Assembly: GCA_039184865.1 (NCBI GenBank)
Contig: JBCDAV010000007.1
Location: forward strand, 124,001-188,000
DNA from: Thermohalobaculum sp039184865
Lineage (GTDB): Bacteria > Pseudomonadota > Alphaproteobacteria > Rhodobacterales > Rhodobacteraceae
Length of the DNA: 64,000 nucleotides
Reading direction: 5' to 3'
Shown piece by piece: positions 34,843-44,456 of the stretch; within the stretch, counting starts at the first letter, position 1, and each line of letters begins with the position of its first letter. The notes under the pieces were generated by a model. It was not told the origin of the DNA and did no database searches. It saw nothing but the letters and a program-made list of their open reading frames with translations. Made by a program: the position numbers and the translations under genes.

Positions 34843-36561
34843 TCAGTTGGCCTGACGGCGCAGGAAGGCCGGGATGTCACCGGCTCCATCCTCCATCCGC
34901 GGTGCGGCAGGTTCGGTCCGCGCTGCCGGCGCTTCACTCGGCGCCTCTTCCGGACTGCTCTGCCCGGCCACCCGGTGGATCAGCTTGTTGATCGTGAAGA
35001 GACCGCTGCGCGGCGCTGCCTCGGGTTCTGCGCCCGACGCCGCCGGCGCTGGCTCGGCCGCCTCGGGCGCCGGTGCATCTGCCAGACGCTCGGGCCGCGT
35101 CAGCGGGCGGGCCTCGAAAGATCCCTCATCGAGCTGGAAGAGTGCCGGCTCCTCGTCATGCTGGACCTGCTGGCGCTCCTGCTCCTTGCGGGCACGGGCG
35201 GCAAGCGCGCGCTGGCGCACTTCCTCGGCCCGCGCGCGAATGTCAGCGGGAGACGGGGCCGTTGCATAGCGGGCATCGCGCGAACGCGGGACCTCGGCCT
35301 CGTCGGCCTGGACCGGCTCGGTGGGGCGCTCAGCCTCGACGGCCTCGCGGGCAGGCGTCGGCTCTGCCGCTGCGACCGGCTCGGGAGCCTCGGCCATCGC
35401 TGCCGGGGCGGCAGGCTCGATCTCTGCATCCTGCTCGAGTGCCGGTTCGTCCGATATGTCCGCCGGGATCTCTGCAGCGGCAGGCTCGGCCTGTTCCGGA
35501 CGGCGCTGACCGCGGATCGCGGCAAGAATGCCCGGATCGGTCTCGACCGGCTTCTTGCGCGCCAGTGCCTCGGACGGCGGCCGTGCCTGGATCGCCTCGG
35601 CATCGATGCCGGTGGCAACGACCGAGACGCGCATCTTGCCCTCGAGATCGGGATCGATCGCCGAGCCGAACTTGATCATGGCATTGGCGTCGACCTCCTC
35701 CTTGATCCGGTTCGCCGCCTCGTCCATCTCGAAGAGCGTCAGGTCATAGCCGCCGGTGATGTTGATCAGCACGCCCTTCGCACCCTTCAGCGAGACCTCG
35801 TCGAGCAACGGATTGGCAATTGCCTTCTCGGCGGCGTCGATGGCGCGGGTCTCGCCCTCGGCCTCGCCGGTGCCCATCATCGCCTTGCCCATTTCCTCCA
35901 TCACCGAGCGGACATCGGCGAAATCGAGGTTTATCATGCCGGGGCGGACCATCAGGTCGGTGACGCCCTGAACACCCTGATAGAGCACGTCGTCGGCCAT
36001 CTGGAACGCCTCGACGAAGGTCGTGCGCTCGGAGGCGACCTGGAACAGGTTCTGGTTGGGAATGACGATCAGCGTGTCGACCACCTGCTGCATCTCGTCG
36101 ATGCCGTCCTCGGCGACCTTCATCCGGCGCGCGCCCTCGAAGTGGAAGGGCTTGGTCACGACACCGACGGTGAGAATGCCCATCTCGCGGGCGATCCGCG
36201 CAACGATCGGCGCCGCCCCGGTGCCGGTGCCGCCGCCCATGCCGGCGGTGATGAAGCACATGTGGCAGCCGTCGAGCTGTGCGGCGAGATCCTCGACCGT
36301 CTCCTCGGCGGCGCGCATGCCGACCTCGGGCTTCGAGCCCGCGCCGAGACCGCGCGTCACACCCGTTCCAAGCTGAAGCGTCCGGCCCGCCTGTGAGTTG
36401 GCCAGCGCCTGCGCGTCAGTGTTGGCAGCAATAAAATCGACACCCTCCAGTTGTTTGTCGATCATATTGTTGACGGCGTTACCGCCGGCCCCGCCGACGC
36501 CGAAGACAGTGATGCGCGCACGTAGATCGTGCTCGTCCGGTTCTACGAGATTAAGTGCCAT
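34843..36561 (-). CDS. ftsZ: Cell division protein FtsZ
   Basis: A 572-residue tubulin-like GTPase forming the division ring. The N-terminal globular domain has GVGGAGGNAVNNMI near residues 21-34 and the GTP signature GGGTGTGAAP near 110; the T7-type region and catalytic acids follow. A long variable linker of about 200 residues rich in Ala/Glu/Pro (from 345) leads to the conserved C-terminal peptide DIPAFLRRQAN that binds FtsA. The long linker is characteristic of alphaproteobacteria. It lies about 130 bases after ftsA and is preceded by A/T-rich DNA that may hold its own promoter. Confidence 0.98.
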   Translation of the reverse strand: MALNLVEPDEHDLRARITVFGVGGAGGNAVNNMIDKQLEGVDFIAANTDAQALANSQAGRTLQLGTGVTRGLGAGSKPEVGMRAAEETVEDLAAQLDGCHMCFITAGMGGGTGTGAAPIVARIAREMGILTVGVVTKPFHFEGARRMKVAEDGIDEMQQVVDTLIVIPNQNLFQVASERTTFVEAFQMADDVLYQGVQGVTDLMVRPGMINLDFADVRSVMEEMGKAMMGTGEAEGETRAIDAAEKAIANPLLDEVSLKGAKGVLINITGGYDLTLFEMDEAANRIKEEVDANAMIKFGSAIDPDLEGKMRVSVVATGIDAEAIQARPPSEALARKKPVETDPGILAAIRGQRRPEQAEPAAAEIPADISDEPALEQDAEIEPAAPAAMAEAPEPVAAAEPTPAREAVEAERPTEPVQADEAEVPRSRDARYATAPSPADIRARAEEVRQRALAARARKEQERQQVQHDEEPALFQLDEGSFEARPLTRPERLADAPAPEAAEPAPAASGAEPEAAPRSGLFTINKLIHRVAGQSSPEEAPSEAPAARTEPAAPRMEDGAGDIPAFLRRQAN

Positions 36562-36689
36562 GTCTGCTCGCCTTTGGTCATTTCTTGTTGTTCTGCCTCA
36601 GTTTATCCGGCGTTATTGAGATTTGTTCTCGCCGGTTCCTTTTTTGTTGCCAAGAGGTTACCGCATTTCAACCTCTGGGTCACTAACTT

Positions 36690-38036
36690 TCACCATGCAC
36701 GTTTAAACCACCGAAGCATGTCGCCTGCCTTTCCACGGGCGCCGAGGCGCGGCGCCTCGAAATCCCAGAGCTCGTCATGCGGACGCAGCGCGTAGATCGC
36801 GAGGCCCACCGCCGTCGCGTAATCCGGGCCGCTCAGGCTCTGCGGCAGGCCCGCGATGCGCAGGGGCTTGCCGATGCGCGGGCGACGTCCGAGGACGCGG
36901 GCGACAAGCTCGTCCATGCCCTGGAGCTGACAGGCCGCCCCGGTCATCACCAGACCCGAGCCGGGAAGCTGGTCGACGCCGATCGCCTCCATGCGGGCCC
37001 GGATCATCTGGAGCGTTTCCTCGATGCGCGGCCGGATCACGCCGATCAGCATCCCGCGCGAGATCTGGCGGCGGTCGGGCAGGTCCTCCTCGCCGATCCG
37101 GGGCGCGTCGATCATCTCGCGGTCATCGGCACCGGTCGGGATCACGCCGCCATAGAGCGTCTTGATGCGTTCGGCGGTCGACTGGCTCATCATCAGCCCG
37201 GCCGCGATGTCGCCGGTGACATGATTGCCGCCGTAGCGGATGTGATCGACGCACATCAGGTGGTCGCGCAGGAAGACCGAAATCGAGGTGCCGCCGCCAC
37301 CCATGTCGATGCAGACGGCACCCGCGCGCTGCTCGTCCTCGACCAGCGCCGAGAGCGCCGAGGCATAGGGTGCCGAGACCACCCCGGCGAGATCGAGGTC
37401 GCATTGGCGGATGCACTCCATGAGATCGTCGAGCGGGCGCTCGTCGACCGTCATCACATGCATCGCGACCGAGAGCTTGCGGGCCGTCATGCCGCGCGGG
37501 TCGGCGATGCCGCCGCGATAGTCGACCGCCATCTCGCAGGGCTGGGCGTGCAGGATCTGACGGCCTTCGCGGATCGGCGGATCGGGGCAGTCGTGCAGCA
37601 CCATCGAGAGATCGCGGTCGGTGACGCGGCCGGTCTCGGTCTCGACCTCGGCCTCGGTCATCATGCTCTCGGGGTTGCCGCCGGAGAACGAGACGATCAC
37701 CTGATCGACGCGCTCGACCTTCGGGGCGGCCATGTTCTCGGCGGCGAGCAGTGCCTGGCGGATCGCCCGGCAGACCTCGTTCATATCGACGATTTCTCCG
37801 CGCCGGATGCCACGCGCCTGCACGGTCCGCGCCCCGGCGACCTCGAGCGCGCCGAACACGGCGGCACCGTAGCGGTCCCAGCCCTCGCCATCCTGCATCA
37901 GTTCGGGGTTCAACCGCAGGATCAGGCAGGTGATCTTGGACGAGCCGATATCGAGCACGGCCAGCCGCCCGCGCTTGATCGCGGTGTGCATGCGGGCGCG
38001 CATGGCGCGGTACGGGGCGACGCGGGCAAAGTTCAT
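36690..38036 (-). CDS. ftsA: Cell division protein FtsA
   Basis: A 448-residue actin-like ATPase that tethers FtsZ to the membrane. Actin-fold signatures are LAVLDIGSSKITCLI near residue 25 and CIDMGGGGTSISVF near 243; the C-terminal amphipathic helix is MLRWFKRAW. Its ATG overlaps the ftsQ stop (ATGA), indicating translational coupling. Length typical of the family. Confidence 0.97.
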   Translation of the reverse strand: MNFARVAPYRAMRARMHTAIKRGRLAVLDIGSSKITCLILRLNPELMQDGEGWDRYGAAVFGALEVAGARTVQARGIRRGEIVDMNEVCRAIRQALLAAENMAAPKVERVDQVIVSFSGGNPESMMTEAEVETETGRVTDRDLSMVLHDCPDPPIREGRQILHAQPCEMAVDYRGGIADPRGMTARKLSVAMHVMTVDERPLDDLMECIRQCDLDLAGVVSAPYASALSALVEDEQRAGAVCIDMGGGGTSISVFLRDHLMCVDHIRYGGNHVTGDIAAGLMMSQSTAERIKTLYGGVIPTGADDREMIDAPRIGEEDLPDRRQISRGMLIGVIRPRIEETLQMIRARMEAIGVDQLPGSGLVMTGAACQLQGMDELVARVLGRRPRIGKPLRIAGLPQSLSGPDYATAVGLAIYALRPHDELWDFEAPRLGARGKAGDMLRWFKRAW

Positions 38037-39013
38037 GTCTCTTCCCCGTCATCGGCGGCGAGTGCGCGCAGGTAGATCTCGGCGGCATCCCTTGTCATGC
38101 GCAGCGTCGGGCGCTCGACCAGCCGCATGTCGACGGCGGACAGGCCGCGATCGAGCAGATCCTCGCCGAAATGCCACGCCATGACGCGCTCGAGCGCGGC
38201 GCGCGGCGCGGTTTCGGGCAACAGGATCGTCAGGCCGCGATCCAGCACGACGTTCCAGCGCCGCTCGCCGATCCGCACGAGCGCGCGAAGACGGGCGTGC
38301 AGATCCGGCGCCGCGCGGAAGATCCCGAGAGCCTCGTTCATCGCCGCGGGCGCACCGCGCCCCAGCACCAGCGGCAGGTCCGGCCTTGCCTCGCGGGCTG
38401 AGACCGACGCGACTTCGATCCCGTCCGGATCGACCAGCCAGAGGCTGCCTTCCTCGTCGCGCCACAACGCCTTGCCGATCCGTTCCTCGACGGCGATGTC
38501 GAGAATGCCGTTCGCCGTCAGCGTCACATGGGCATCGCGCACCGGTGCCAGCGACTTGATGCGCTCCTGCATCGCGGCGACATCGATGTTCAGCGAGGAC
38601 GGCTTGTCCGGCAGCGCGAGAACCGGTTCGATCTTTGCTTCGAGCACGTCCGACGCGCCCTGAATGCTGACGCCGTGGACGGCAAACTCGGGGCGTTCGG
38701 CCATCATGTCGGCGAACTCGGCACGCTTGTCCTCGACCAGGGCGACGACGACCGGGTCGGTGGCGACGCGCCAGGCAACGAGGGCCAGCATCGCAAGCGG
38801 CAGGATGATCAGTGCGGTCCGGCGGATCCAGACCTTGCGCCAGCTCCGCGTCAGCCGGTAGACGAGCTTGGACGGCCCGGGCCGCCGTTTCTGCGCTTCA
38901 GGCCGCAGATCCATCAGCAGTTTCAGTGACTTCGGCGGCGCCTTGGGCAGCGTCAATTCGACATCGACGCGCGGTCTCGCGGGCGTCTTCGGTTTACGTG
39001 TCAGCGGCCACAT
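38033..39013 (-). CDS. ftsQ: Cell division protein FtsQ
   Basis: A 326-residue bitopic membrane protein of the divisome. A cytoplasmic basic N-terminus is followed by a transmembrane helix (ALIILPLAMLALVAWRVA near residues 70-88), a POTRA domain starting with FAVHGVSIQGASDV, and the FtsQ/DivIB beta domain. ATG 39013 is preferred; an earlier in-frame start at 39040 would overlap ddl by 40 bases. It overlaps both ddl (13 bases) and ftsA (4 bases). Confidence 0.93.
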   Translation of the reverse strand: MWPLTRKPKTPARPRVDVELTLPKAPPKSLKLLMDLRPEAQKRRPGPSKLVYRLTRSWRKVWIRRTALIILPLAMLALVAWRVATDPVVVALVEDKRAEFADMMAERPEFAVHGVSIQGASDVLEAKIEPVLALPDKPSSLNIDVAAMQERIKSLAPVRDAHVTLTANGILDIAVEERIGKALWRDEEGSLWLVDPDGIEVASVSAREARPDLPLVLGRGAPAAMNEALGIFRAAPDLHARLRALVRIGERRWNVVLDRGLTILLPETAPRAALERVMAWHFGEDLLDRGLSAVDMRLVERPTLRMTRDAAEIYLRALAADDGEET

Positions 39014-39918
39014 GAGGCGTCCTCCACCAGCCAGTGACACAGATCCTCGAAGGAGATACCGAGGTAGCCCGCCTGTTCCGGCGCCAGCGATGTCGGGGTC
39101 ATGCCGGGCTGGGTGTTGGTCTCGAGCAGGATGAGCCCGTCGAGCCCCTTGCTTTCGTCCCAGCGGAAATCGGTGCGGCTGACACCGCGGCAGCCGATCG
39201 CCTGATGGGCGCGCAGGGCGTAATCAAGACAAGCCGCGCGAATGTCTTCGGGAATGCCGTCGTTGACGACGTGGCGCGAACCGCCGGCGGCGTACTTGGC
39301 GTGATAGTCGTACCAGCCGGTGGCCGCGATGATGTCCGTGACGGCCAGCGCGCGGTCGCCCATCACCGCTGTTGTCATTTCGCGGCCCGGGATGAACTCC
39401 TCGACCAGCATGACCTCGGGCGCGTCCTGGGCGAGTTGCGCCGGACCGTTGGCGCCCTCGGACACGATGTAGATGCCGACGGAAGAGCCCTCGTTATAGG
39501 GCTTGACGACATAGGGCGGCGCCATCGGATGGCCGTGCGCGATCTCCTCGCGCGGCACCAGACGTCCGGTCGCGATCGGCAACCCGGCCGCGCGATAGAC
39601 CGCCTTGGTGCGCTCCTTGTCCATGGCCAGCGCCGACGCGAGCACGCCCGAATGCGTGTAGGGAATCTTCAGCCATTCGAGGATGCCCTGCACGCAGCCA
39701 TCCTCGCCCCAGCGTCCGTGCAATGCATTGAAAACGGCGTCCGGGCGCGCATCCTTCAGACGCGCCGCCAGATCTTCTCCGGCGTCGATCTCAACGACGT
39801 CATACCCTACGCGGCGCAGCGCCCCCGCACATTCCGCTCCGCTGACAAGCGAGACTTCCCGCTCGGCAGACGGACCACCCTTCAGCACCACGACGCGGTT
39901 GAATGTCCTGCTCGACAT
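39001..39918 (-). CDS. ddl: D-alanine--D-alanine ligase
   Basis: A 305-residue ATP-grasp enzyme that makes the D-Ala-D-Ala dipeptide for peptidoglycan. Key blocks are LKGGPSAEREVSLVSG at the N-terminus, MDKERTKAVYRAAGLP, the ATP-binding PYNEGSSVGIYIV, and the C-terminal NTQPGMTPTSLAPEQA. GAGG precedes ATG 39918; a TTG at 39930 is an alternative start. Tyr in the omega-loop region and the position in the cluster fit DdlB. Confidence 0.95.
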   Translation of the reverse strand: MSSRTFNRVVVLKGGPSAEREVSLVSGAECAGALRRVGYDVVEIDAGEDLAARLKDARPDAVFNALHGRWGEDGCVQGILEWLKIPYTHSGVLASALAMDKERTKAVYRAAGLPIATGRLVPREEIAHGHPMAPPYVVKPYNEGSSVGIYIVSEGANGPAQLAQDAPEVMLVEEFIPGREMTTAVMGDRALAVTDIIAATGWYDYHAKYAAGGSRHVVNDGIPEDIRAACLDYALRAHQAIGCRGVSRTDFRWDESKGLDGLILLETNTQPGMTPTSLAPEQAGYLGISFEDLCHWLVEDASCGR

Positions 39919-39982
39919 CCGCGCCCTCAACGTATTGTCCGACCCCGGTTTTCCGGTGGTTCGGCCCCGCGACTGATTTGCT

Positions 39983-40921
39983 CTACGGGGACTTAACCTT
40001 AACCCCGATCCTGCGGATTTCCCAAATCAATTCGTGTCCGGAGTGCGATTTTACCCGTCGGCGGACCTCTTCGCCGAGGTCTTCGAGGTCCGCTGCGGTG
40101 GCGTTTCCGGTATTGATCAGGAAGTTGGAGTGCATTTCCGACATCTGCGCGCCGCCGATGCCGAGGCCGCGGCAACCGGCATCGTCGATCACCTTCCAGG
40201 CCTTCAGATCCATCGTGTCATCCGGTTGTCCGGTCGAGGAATACCCGGCCGGATTGCGGAAGGTCGAGCCGCAGGAGCGCTCCTTGACCGGCTGGGACTC
40301 CGCCCTTTTCGCCAGCGCGGCCTCCATGCTGGCATGAATGTCCGACGGCTCGCCGGGCGTGCCGCGCAGGACCGCCGAGGTGATGATCATGTCATCGGGC
40401 ACCGCCGAGGCGCGGTACTCGAACTTCAGGTCTTCCGGGGCCAGCGTGATCCTGTCGCCCTGCCGGGTGATCGCCTCGACGCTTTCGACGACGTCGGCCA
40501 TGTATCTGCCGTAACAGCCCGCGTTCATCTTGACGGCACCGCCGATGGCGCCGGGGATCGTGCGCAGAAACTCCAGCCCGGCGATACCCTGGTCCGCCGC
40601 GCGCTTCGCGACATGAGCGTCGAGCATCGCGGCACCGGCCCTGACCCGGTAATCCGCCAGAAACTCGACGCCAGAGAACGCGCGGCCCAGCTTGATCGTG
40701 ACGCCGGGCAGACCGCCGTCGCGGATGATCAGGTTGGAGCAGACGCCGAGCGGTGTGACCGGGACATCCGCGGGCAGTGCCTTGAGGAACGCCTTCAGAT
40801 CGTCATGGTCCGCCGGTTGAAACAGCCACTCCGCCGGTCCGCCGACACGGAGCCATGTCAGCGGGGCAAGCGGACGCGCACGCTCCAGCTTTCCGCGAAC
40901 GTCGATCCTAGAGAAATCCAT
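39983..40921 (-). CDS. murB: UDP-N-acetylenolpyruvoylglucosamine reductase MurB
   Basis: A 312-residue FAD enzyme completing UDP-MurNAc synthesis. Signature blocks are LTWLRVGGPAEWLFQP, GVCSNLIIRDGG, IPGAIGGAVKMNAGCYG and the catalytic Ser region KERSCGSTFRNPAG; the C-terminal SEMHSNFLIN closes the active site. The start is the Met of MDFSRIDV; the open frame reading farther upstream (to 41560) is an artefact of GC-rich DNA. It is separated from murC by about 2.1 kb, unusual for this gene order. Confidence 0.96.
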   Translation of the reverse strand: MDFSRIDVRGKLERARPLAPLTWLRVGGPAEWLFQPADHDDLKAFLKALPADVPVTPLGVCSNLIIRDGGLPGVTIKLGRAFSGVEFLADYRVRAGAAMLDAHVAKRAADQGIAGLEFLRTIPGAIGGAVKMNAGCYGRYMADVVESVEAITRQGDRITLAPEDLKFEYRASAVPDDMIITSAVLRGTPGEPSDIHASMEAALAKRAESQPVKERSCGSTFRNPAGYSSTGQPDDTMDLKAWKVIDDAGCRGLGIGGAQMSEMHSNFLINTGNATAADLEDLGEEVRRRVKSHSGHELIWEIRRIGVKVKSP

Positions 40922-41082
40922 GCACCATCCGCTCCACCTCGCGCTGCGACGTGGCGCCCGACCCTCCCCTGGGAAGGCCGCCGGGTGACTCCGCGCTGCA
41001 CATCGCGTTGGGTGCTTAGAGCACGATGATCGGACAACCAACTGGAAACGGCGTCCATGCGTCGGACGCCGCTGCACCGCCG

Positions 41083-42261
41083 TTACGCCAGAAGTCCCCA
41101 TGCCAATGCCGCGACGGACAAGACGAGGCCGAGCCACGGAACCCACACGGGTGCCCGAAAACCCTCGGCCCGGCGGCGGCGCTTGATTACGATCAGGGTC
41201 AGGTTGATCGCCGCGAAGATCGCCAGCAGAACGGTCGAGGTCAGCTCGGCCAGTTCTGCAATCGGCAGGGTCAGGGCCAGCGCGAGCACCACGACCACGC
41301 ACAGGGCCGTCGCCAGCACCGGCGTCCCGAACCGCGGATGCGCCCGGTGGAAAATCGCGAAGACGGGCGCGAACCGGCCCAGCCCGTAGAGCACGCGAGA
41401 GGCCATGACGATCTGCGCCAGAACGCCGTTCAGCGCCGCCGCGACCGCGATGGCGGCGAGGAACCCGGCGTTTCGTGCGGTCGCGGTCTCGAAGACCAGT
41501 GCAAGCGGGCGCTCGGATTGCGCCAGAGCTTCCGACGGCACGGCCCTGACCGCGGCCCAAGCGACGAGGATGTAGATCAGGGTGGTCAGCGCCATGGCCG
41601 CAATGATCGCGCGCGGCATGGTGCGGCCCGGGTCACGGGTCTCTTCGGCCATGTTGACCATGTCCTCGAACCCGATGAAGGCGAAGAACGCGAGCAGCGC
41701 GCCTGCGGCAAGGCCCGACATGGCCAGAGGAGGCTCCGGTGGAAGATCGGCGGGAAAGCTCAGGCCGACGCCGACGACAACGAACAGGCCGACGACCTCG
41801 ATCAGCGTCAGCACCGCCGCGAAGGCGAGGGACTCGAGCACGCCGATGATCGCGGCCCCACCGAGCAGGACGGCGATGATTGTCGCGAGCATCTCCGGCG
41901 GGACATCAACCAGCGCCCTCAGATAGCCGACGCCGCCGTTCAGCACAGCCGCTGCCGAGACAACCCCGACCATGGCCACGGCGAGCCCGATCAGCGCCGC
42001 CAGGCTTCCCGATCCCGTCGCGGCGCGGACATAGGCTGCTTCGCCCGCGCTCTCCGGGATGCGGACCGAAAGCTCGGCGTAGGACACTGCGGTCGGTGCG
42101 GCCACCAACCCGGCGACGAGAAACGCCAGCGGCGCCCAGCCTCCGGTTTCACCCGCGACATGGCCAACCAGCACGTAGATCCCCGCGCCGATCATCACGC
42201 CGACCCCGTAGAAAGTCAGCAATCCCAGCCCGATCCGGCGCTTCAGTCCTGCCTCAGCCAT
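41083..42261 (-). CDS. APC-superfamily amino acid permease
   Basis: A 392-residue multi-pass inner-membrane transporter, about 11-12 helices. The first helix has the APC unwound glycine motif VGVMIGAGIYVLVGH; a later conserved block is FIGFEDMVNMAEETRDPGRTMPRAI. It begins at MAEAGLKRRIG. Family members exchange or import amino acids or amines; substrate not readable. It lies between murB and murC, which are normally next to each other or separated by one small gene, so it looks like an insertion into the wall cluster. Confidence 0.85.
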   Translation of the reverse strand: MAEAGLKRRIGLGLLTFYGVGVMIGAGIYVLVGHVAGETGGWAPLAFLVAGLVAAPTAVSYAELSVRIPESAGEAAYVRAATGSGSLAALIGLAVAMVGVVSAAAVLNGGVGYLRALVDVPPEMLATIIAVLLGGAAIIGVLESLAFAAVLTLIEVVGLFVVVGVGLSFPADLPPEPPLAMSGLAAGALLAFFAFIGFEDMVNMAEETRDPGRTMPRAIIAAMALTTLIYILVAWAAVRAVPSEALAQSERPLALVFETATARNAGFLAAIAVAAALNGVLAQIVMASRVLYGLGRFAPVFAIFHRAHPRFGTPVLATALCVVVVLALALTLPIAELAELTSTVLLAIFAAINLTLIVIKRRRRAEGFRAPVWVPWLGLVLSVAALAWGLLA

Positions 42262-42400
42262 GCGTCACTCGCGTCCGATCCTTGCGTGTCCGAACTGGCC
42301 ATAACAGGGATTCGCGCGGGCAGAATTGATCCACGACAAAGGTTGCCCGGTCGGGCGTTGCGGTGCCTGAAACGGGAGCCGATGCGCGCCGAGCCTCGGA

Positions 42401-42619
42401 TCAGATGGCGACAACGATGAAGATCGTGAGCACAACGAGAGCAACGATTATTGCGACCGACGTCCAGAACAAAATCTTTGAGATGCGCCTGACCCACGGC
42501 CATCTGCCACGCGTCCAGCCCAGGTATCATACCAAGACGAGCAATGGCAGAAAGACGTCGCCCGAACGCAAGACGCCTCCGATCTGCTTACCAGCCTGCG
42601 CTAGGTCCACTGCTTCCAT
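42401..42619 (-). pseudogene. Small two-helix membrane protein interrupted by an in-frame TGA
   Basis: Reading the minus strand from ATG 42619 gives 30 residues ending in FLPLLVLV, then TGA at 42527-42529, then in the same frame YLGWTRGRWPWVRRISKI and a strongly hydrophobic end (about 20 residues of Val/Ile/Leu) to a stop at 42401. Both halves look like parts of one 72-residue, two-helix membrane protein, with the TGA standing where TGG (Trp) would be natural. There is no Shine-Dalgarno. It is the type of small membrane gene often found between murC and murB in Rhodobacterales. A real short product or a recoded stop is possible but less likely. Confidence 0.45.
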
Positions 42620-42748
42620 GAGAAAATCCGAAGTTGCAAAGTCTTGCGGCGTGCGCTGCATGGCAGAGATCTTCAGGCATGGATTTGGCTCAAAGCTAAT
42701 CGCGTCGGGCTCAATCTGTTTCCAGTGGCAGAATCCGGGTCGGAGTGC

Positions 42749-42991
42749 TCAAAAAGACACTATTGCGTCAACACAAAGACTCCGTATGCGAGTATCATTA
42801 CACACAAGAATACACCGCAACGAACGAAATATCGAATGCCGATTTTGAAGAAGTTGACTAAGGACAAGAGCGGATCGAGCGTTTCTCGCCTCGTAAAGCT
42901 CGCCATAAAACTTCATGCCGGCGTAGACCGCGAAAGCTGCAACACAAGCTAGACCGAACGAGGTGTCGAGTAGGAACTCGAAGAAATTCAT
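42749..42991 (-). pseudogene. Small membrane protein gene, probably frameshifted
   Basis: ATG 42991 opens 80 residues with one good helix (FGLACVAAFAVYAGMKFYG) but a poor C-terminus. Overlapping it in another frame, ATG 42906 opens 48 residues ending at 42760, with a second helix (YFVRCGVFLCVMILAYGVFV). Joining the N-terminal part of the first to the second by one frameshift near 42890-42906 would give a sensible two-helix protein. The local DNA is clearly lower in GC than its neighbours. Two separate overlapping small proteins are the alternative. No ribosome site is evident for either start. Confidence 0.4.
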
Positions 42992-43040
42992 AGTCGTTAC
43001 GATGCGACAACTATCGAAGCCGTGTCAACGAGCGTAAATC

Positions 43041-44456
43041 CTAGCTAACCAACGTCTCCGGCAGTGCATTTGCCCACGCACTGATCGTCCCGGCGCCGAG
43101 GCAGACCACCAGATCGCCGGGCTGCGCGTGCTCACGCACGAATTCCGGCAGGTGGTCCGCGCCCTTCAGGATATGCGCTGAGCGATGGCCGTGCGCCCGC
43201 AGCCCGCCGACCAGAGCGTCGCGGGACACGCCGTCGACCGGCTCCTCGCCTGCCGCGAAGACATCGGCGATCGCCACGATATCGGCATCGTTGAAACACC
43301 CGCAGAACTCGCTGAACAGATCGTGCAGGCGCGAGTATCGGTGTGGCTGGTGGATCGCAATGACCCGCCCGCCATCGGCATCGACGGCCGAGCGCGCCGC
43401 CTTCAGCACCGCCTCTATCTCGACCGGGTGGTGGCCGTAGTCGTCGATCAGCGTGGCGCCATTCCACTCACCGACCTTGGTGAAGCGCCGCTTGACGCCG
43501 TCGAAGCCATCGAGACCGGAGCGCAGCGCATCGAAGCTGATGTTCAGCTCGCGCGCGGCACCGATCGCGGCCAGCGCGTTCAGCACGTTGTGGTCCCCCG
43601 GCATCGGCAGCGTCATGCCGTCATGGCGTTCGTCCTCGCCCTCCTTGCCGCGGACAACGACATCGAAGGTCATCTTCCCGCCGGAATAACCGACGTTTTC
43701 GGCGCGGATATCCGCCTGGCGCGAGAAGCCGTAGGTCACCACACGCCGATCCGTCACCCGCCCGATCAGCGTCTGCACACCGGGATGGTCGATGCATGCC
43801 ACCAGCGCGCCGTAGAACGGGATGTTCGACGCAAACGCCTCGAACCCGTCGAACAGCGCCTCGACCGTGCCGTAGTGGTCCATGTGCTCGGGATCGATAT
43901 TCGTCACGATCCCGATGGTCGCCGGCAGCTTGACGAAGGTTCCGTCGCTTTCGTCGGCCTCGACAACCATCCAGCGGCCCTCGCCTTTGCGCGCGTTCGA
44001 GCCGTAGGCGTGGATGATCCCGCCGTTGATCACCGTGGGATCCTCGCCGCCCGCGTCGAGCAGGGCCGCCACCAGCGAGGTCGTCGTCGTCTTTCCATGC
44101 GTCCCGGCGACCGCGATGTTCCAGCGCAGGCGCATCAGTTCGGCGAGCATCTCGGCCCGGCGCACCACGGGAATGGCCTGCTCGCGCGCGGCGTCCAGTT
44201 CGGGATTGCCGGGCTTGATCGCCGACGAGATCACCACGACGCGCGCATCGCCGAGGTTCTCGGCGGTCTGTCCGATGAAGGTGGTGGCACCGAGGCCGCG
44301 CAGACGCTCGAGGATCGGGCTGTCGCGCAGGTCCGAGCCCTGCACCGAATAGCCGAGATTGAGCAGCACCTCGGCGATGCCCGACATGCCAATCCCGCCG
44401 ATGCCGACGAAGTGCAGCGTTCCGATATCGAGCGGCAGGGCCGTGGGTGCGTTCAT
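43041..44456 (-). CDS. murC: UDP-N-acetylmuramate--L-alanine ligase MurC
   Basis: A 471-residue Mur ligase. The N-terminal domain has LHFVGIGGIGMSGIAEVL, the ATP site AGTHGKTTTTSLVAA near residues 118-132, the central NPD-like TNIDPEHMDHYG, and a C-terminal domain with DDYGHHPVEIEAVLKA. The ATG at 44456 begins MNAPTALP; the open frame extends upstream without support. First peptidoglycan stem residue addition, cytoplasmic. Confidence 0.97.
   Translation of the reverse strand: MNAPTALPLDIGTLHFVGIGGIGMSGIAEVLLNLGYSVQGSDLRDSPILERLRGLGATTFIGQTAENLGDARVVVISSAIKPGNPELDAAREQAIPVVRRAEMLAELMRLRWNIAVAGTHGKTTTTSLVAALLDAGGEDPTVINGGIIHAYGSNARKGEGRWMVVEADESDGTFVKLPATIGIVTNIDPEHMDHYGTVEALFDGFEAFASNIPFYGALVACIDHPGVQTLIGRVTDRRVVTYGFSRQADIRAENVGYSGGKMTFDVVVRGKEGEDERHDGMTLPMPGDHNVLNALAAIGAARELNISFDALRSGLDGFDGVKRRFTKVGEWNGATLIDDYGHHPVEIEAVLKAARSAVDADGGRVIAIHQPHRYSRLHDLFSEFCGCFNDADIVAIADVFAAGEEPVDGVSRDALVGGLRAHGHRSAHILKGADHLPEFVREHAQPGDLVVCLGAGTISAWANALPETLVS

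Noticed and set aside
39983..41560. MurB as a 525-residue protein
   Set aside because: The extra 213 N-terminal residues are antisense-like low-complexity sequence overlapping the permease; MurB begins at MDFSRIDV.
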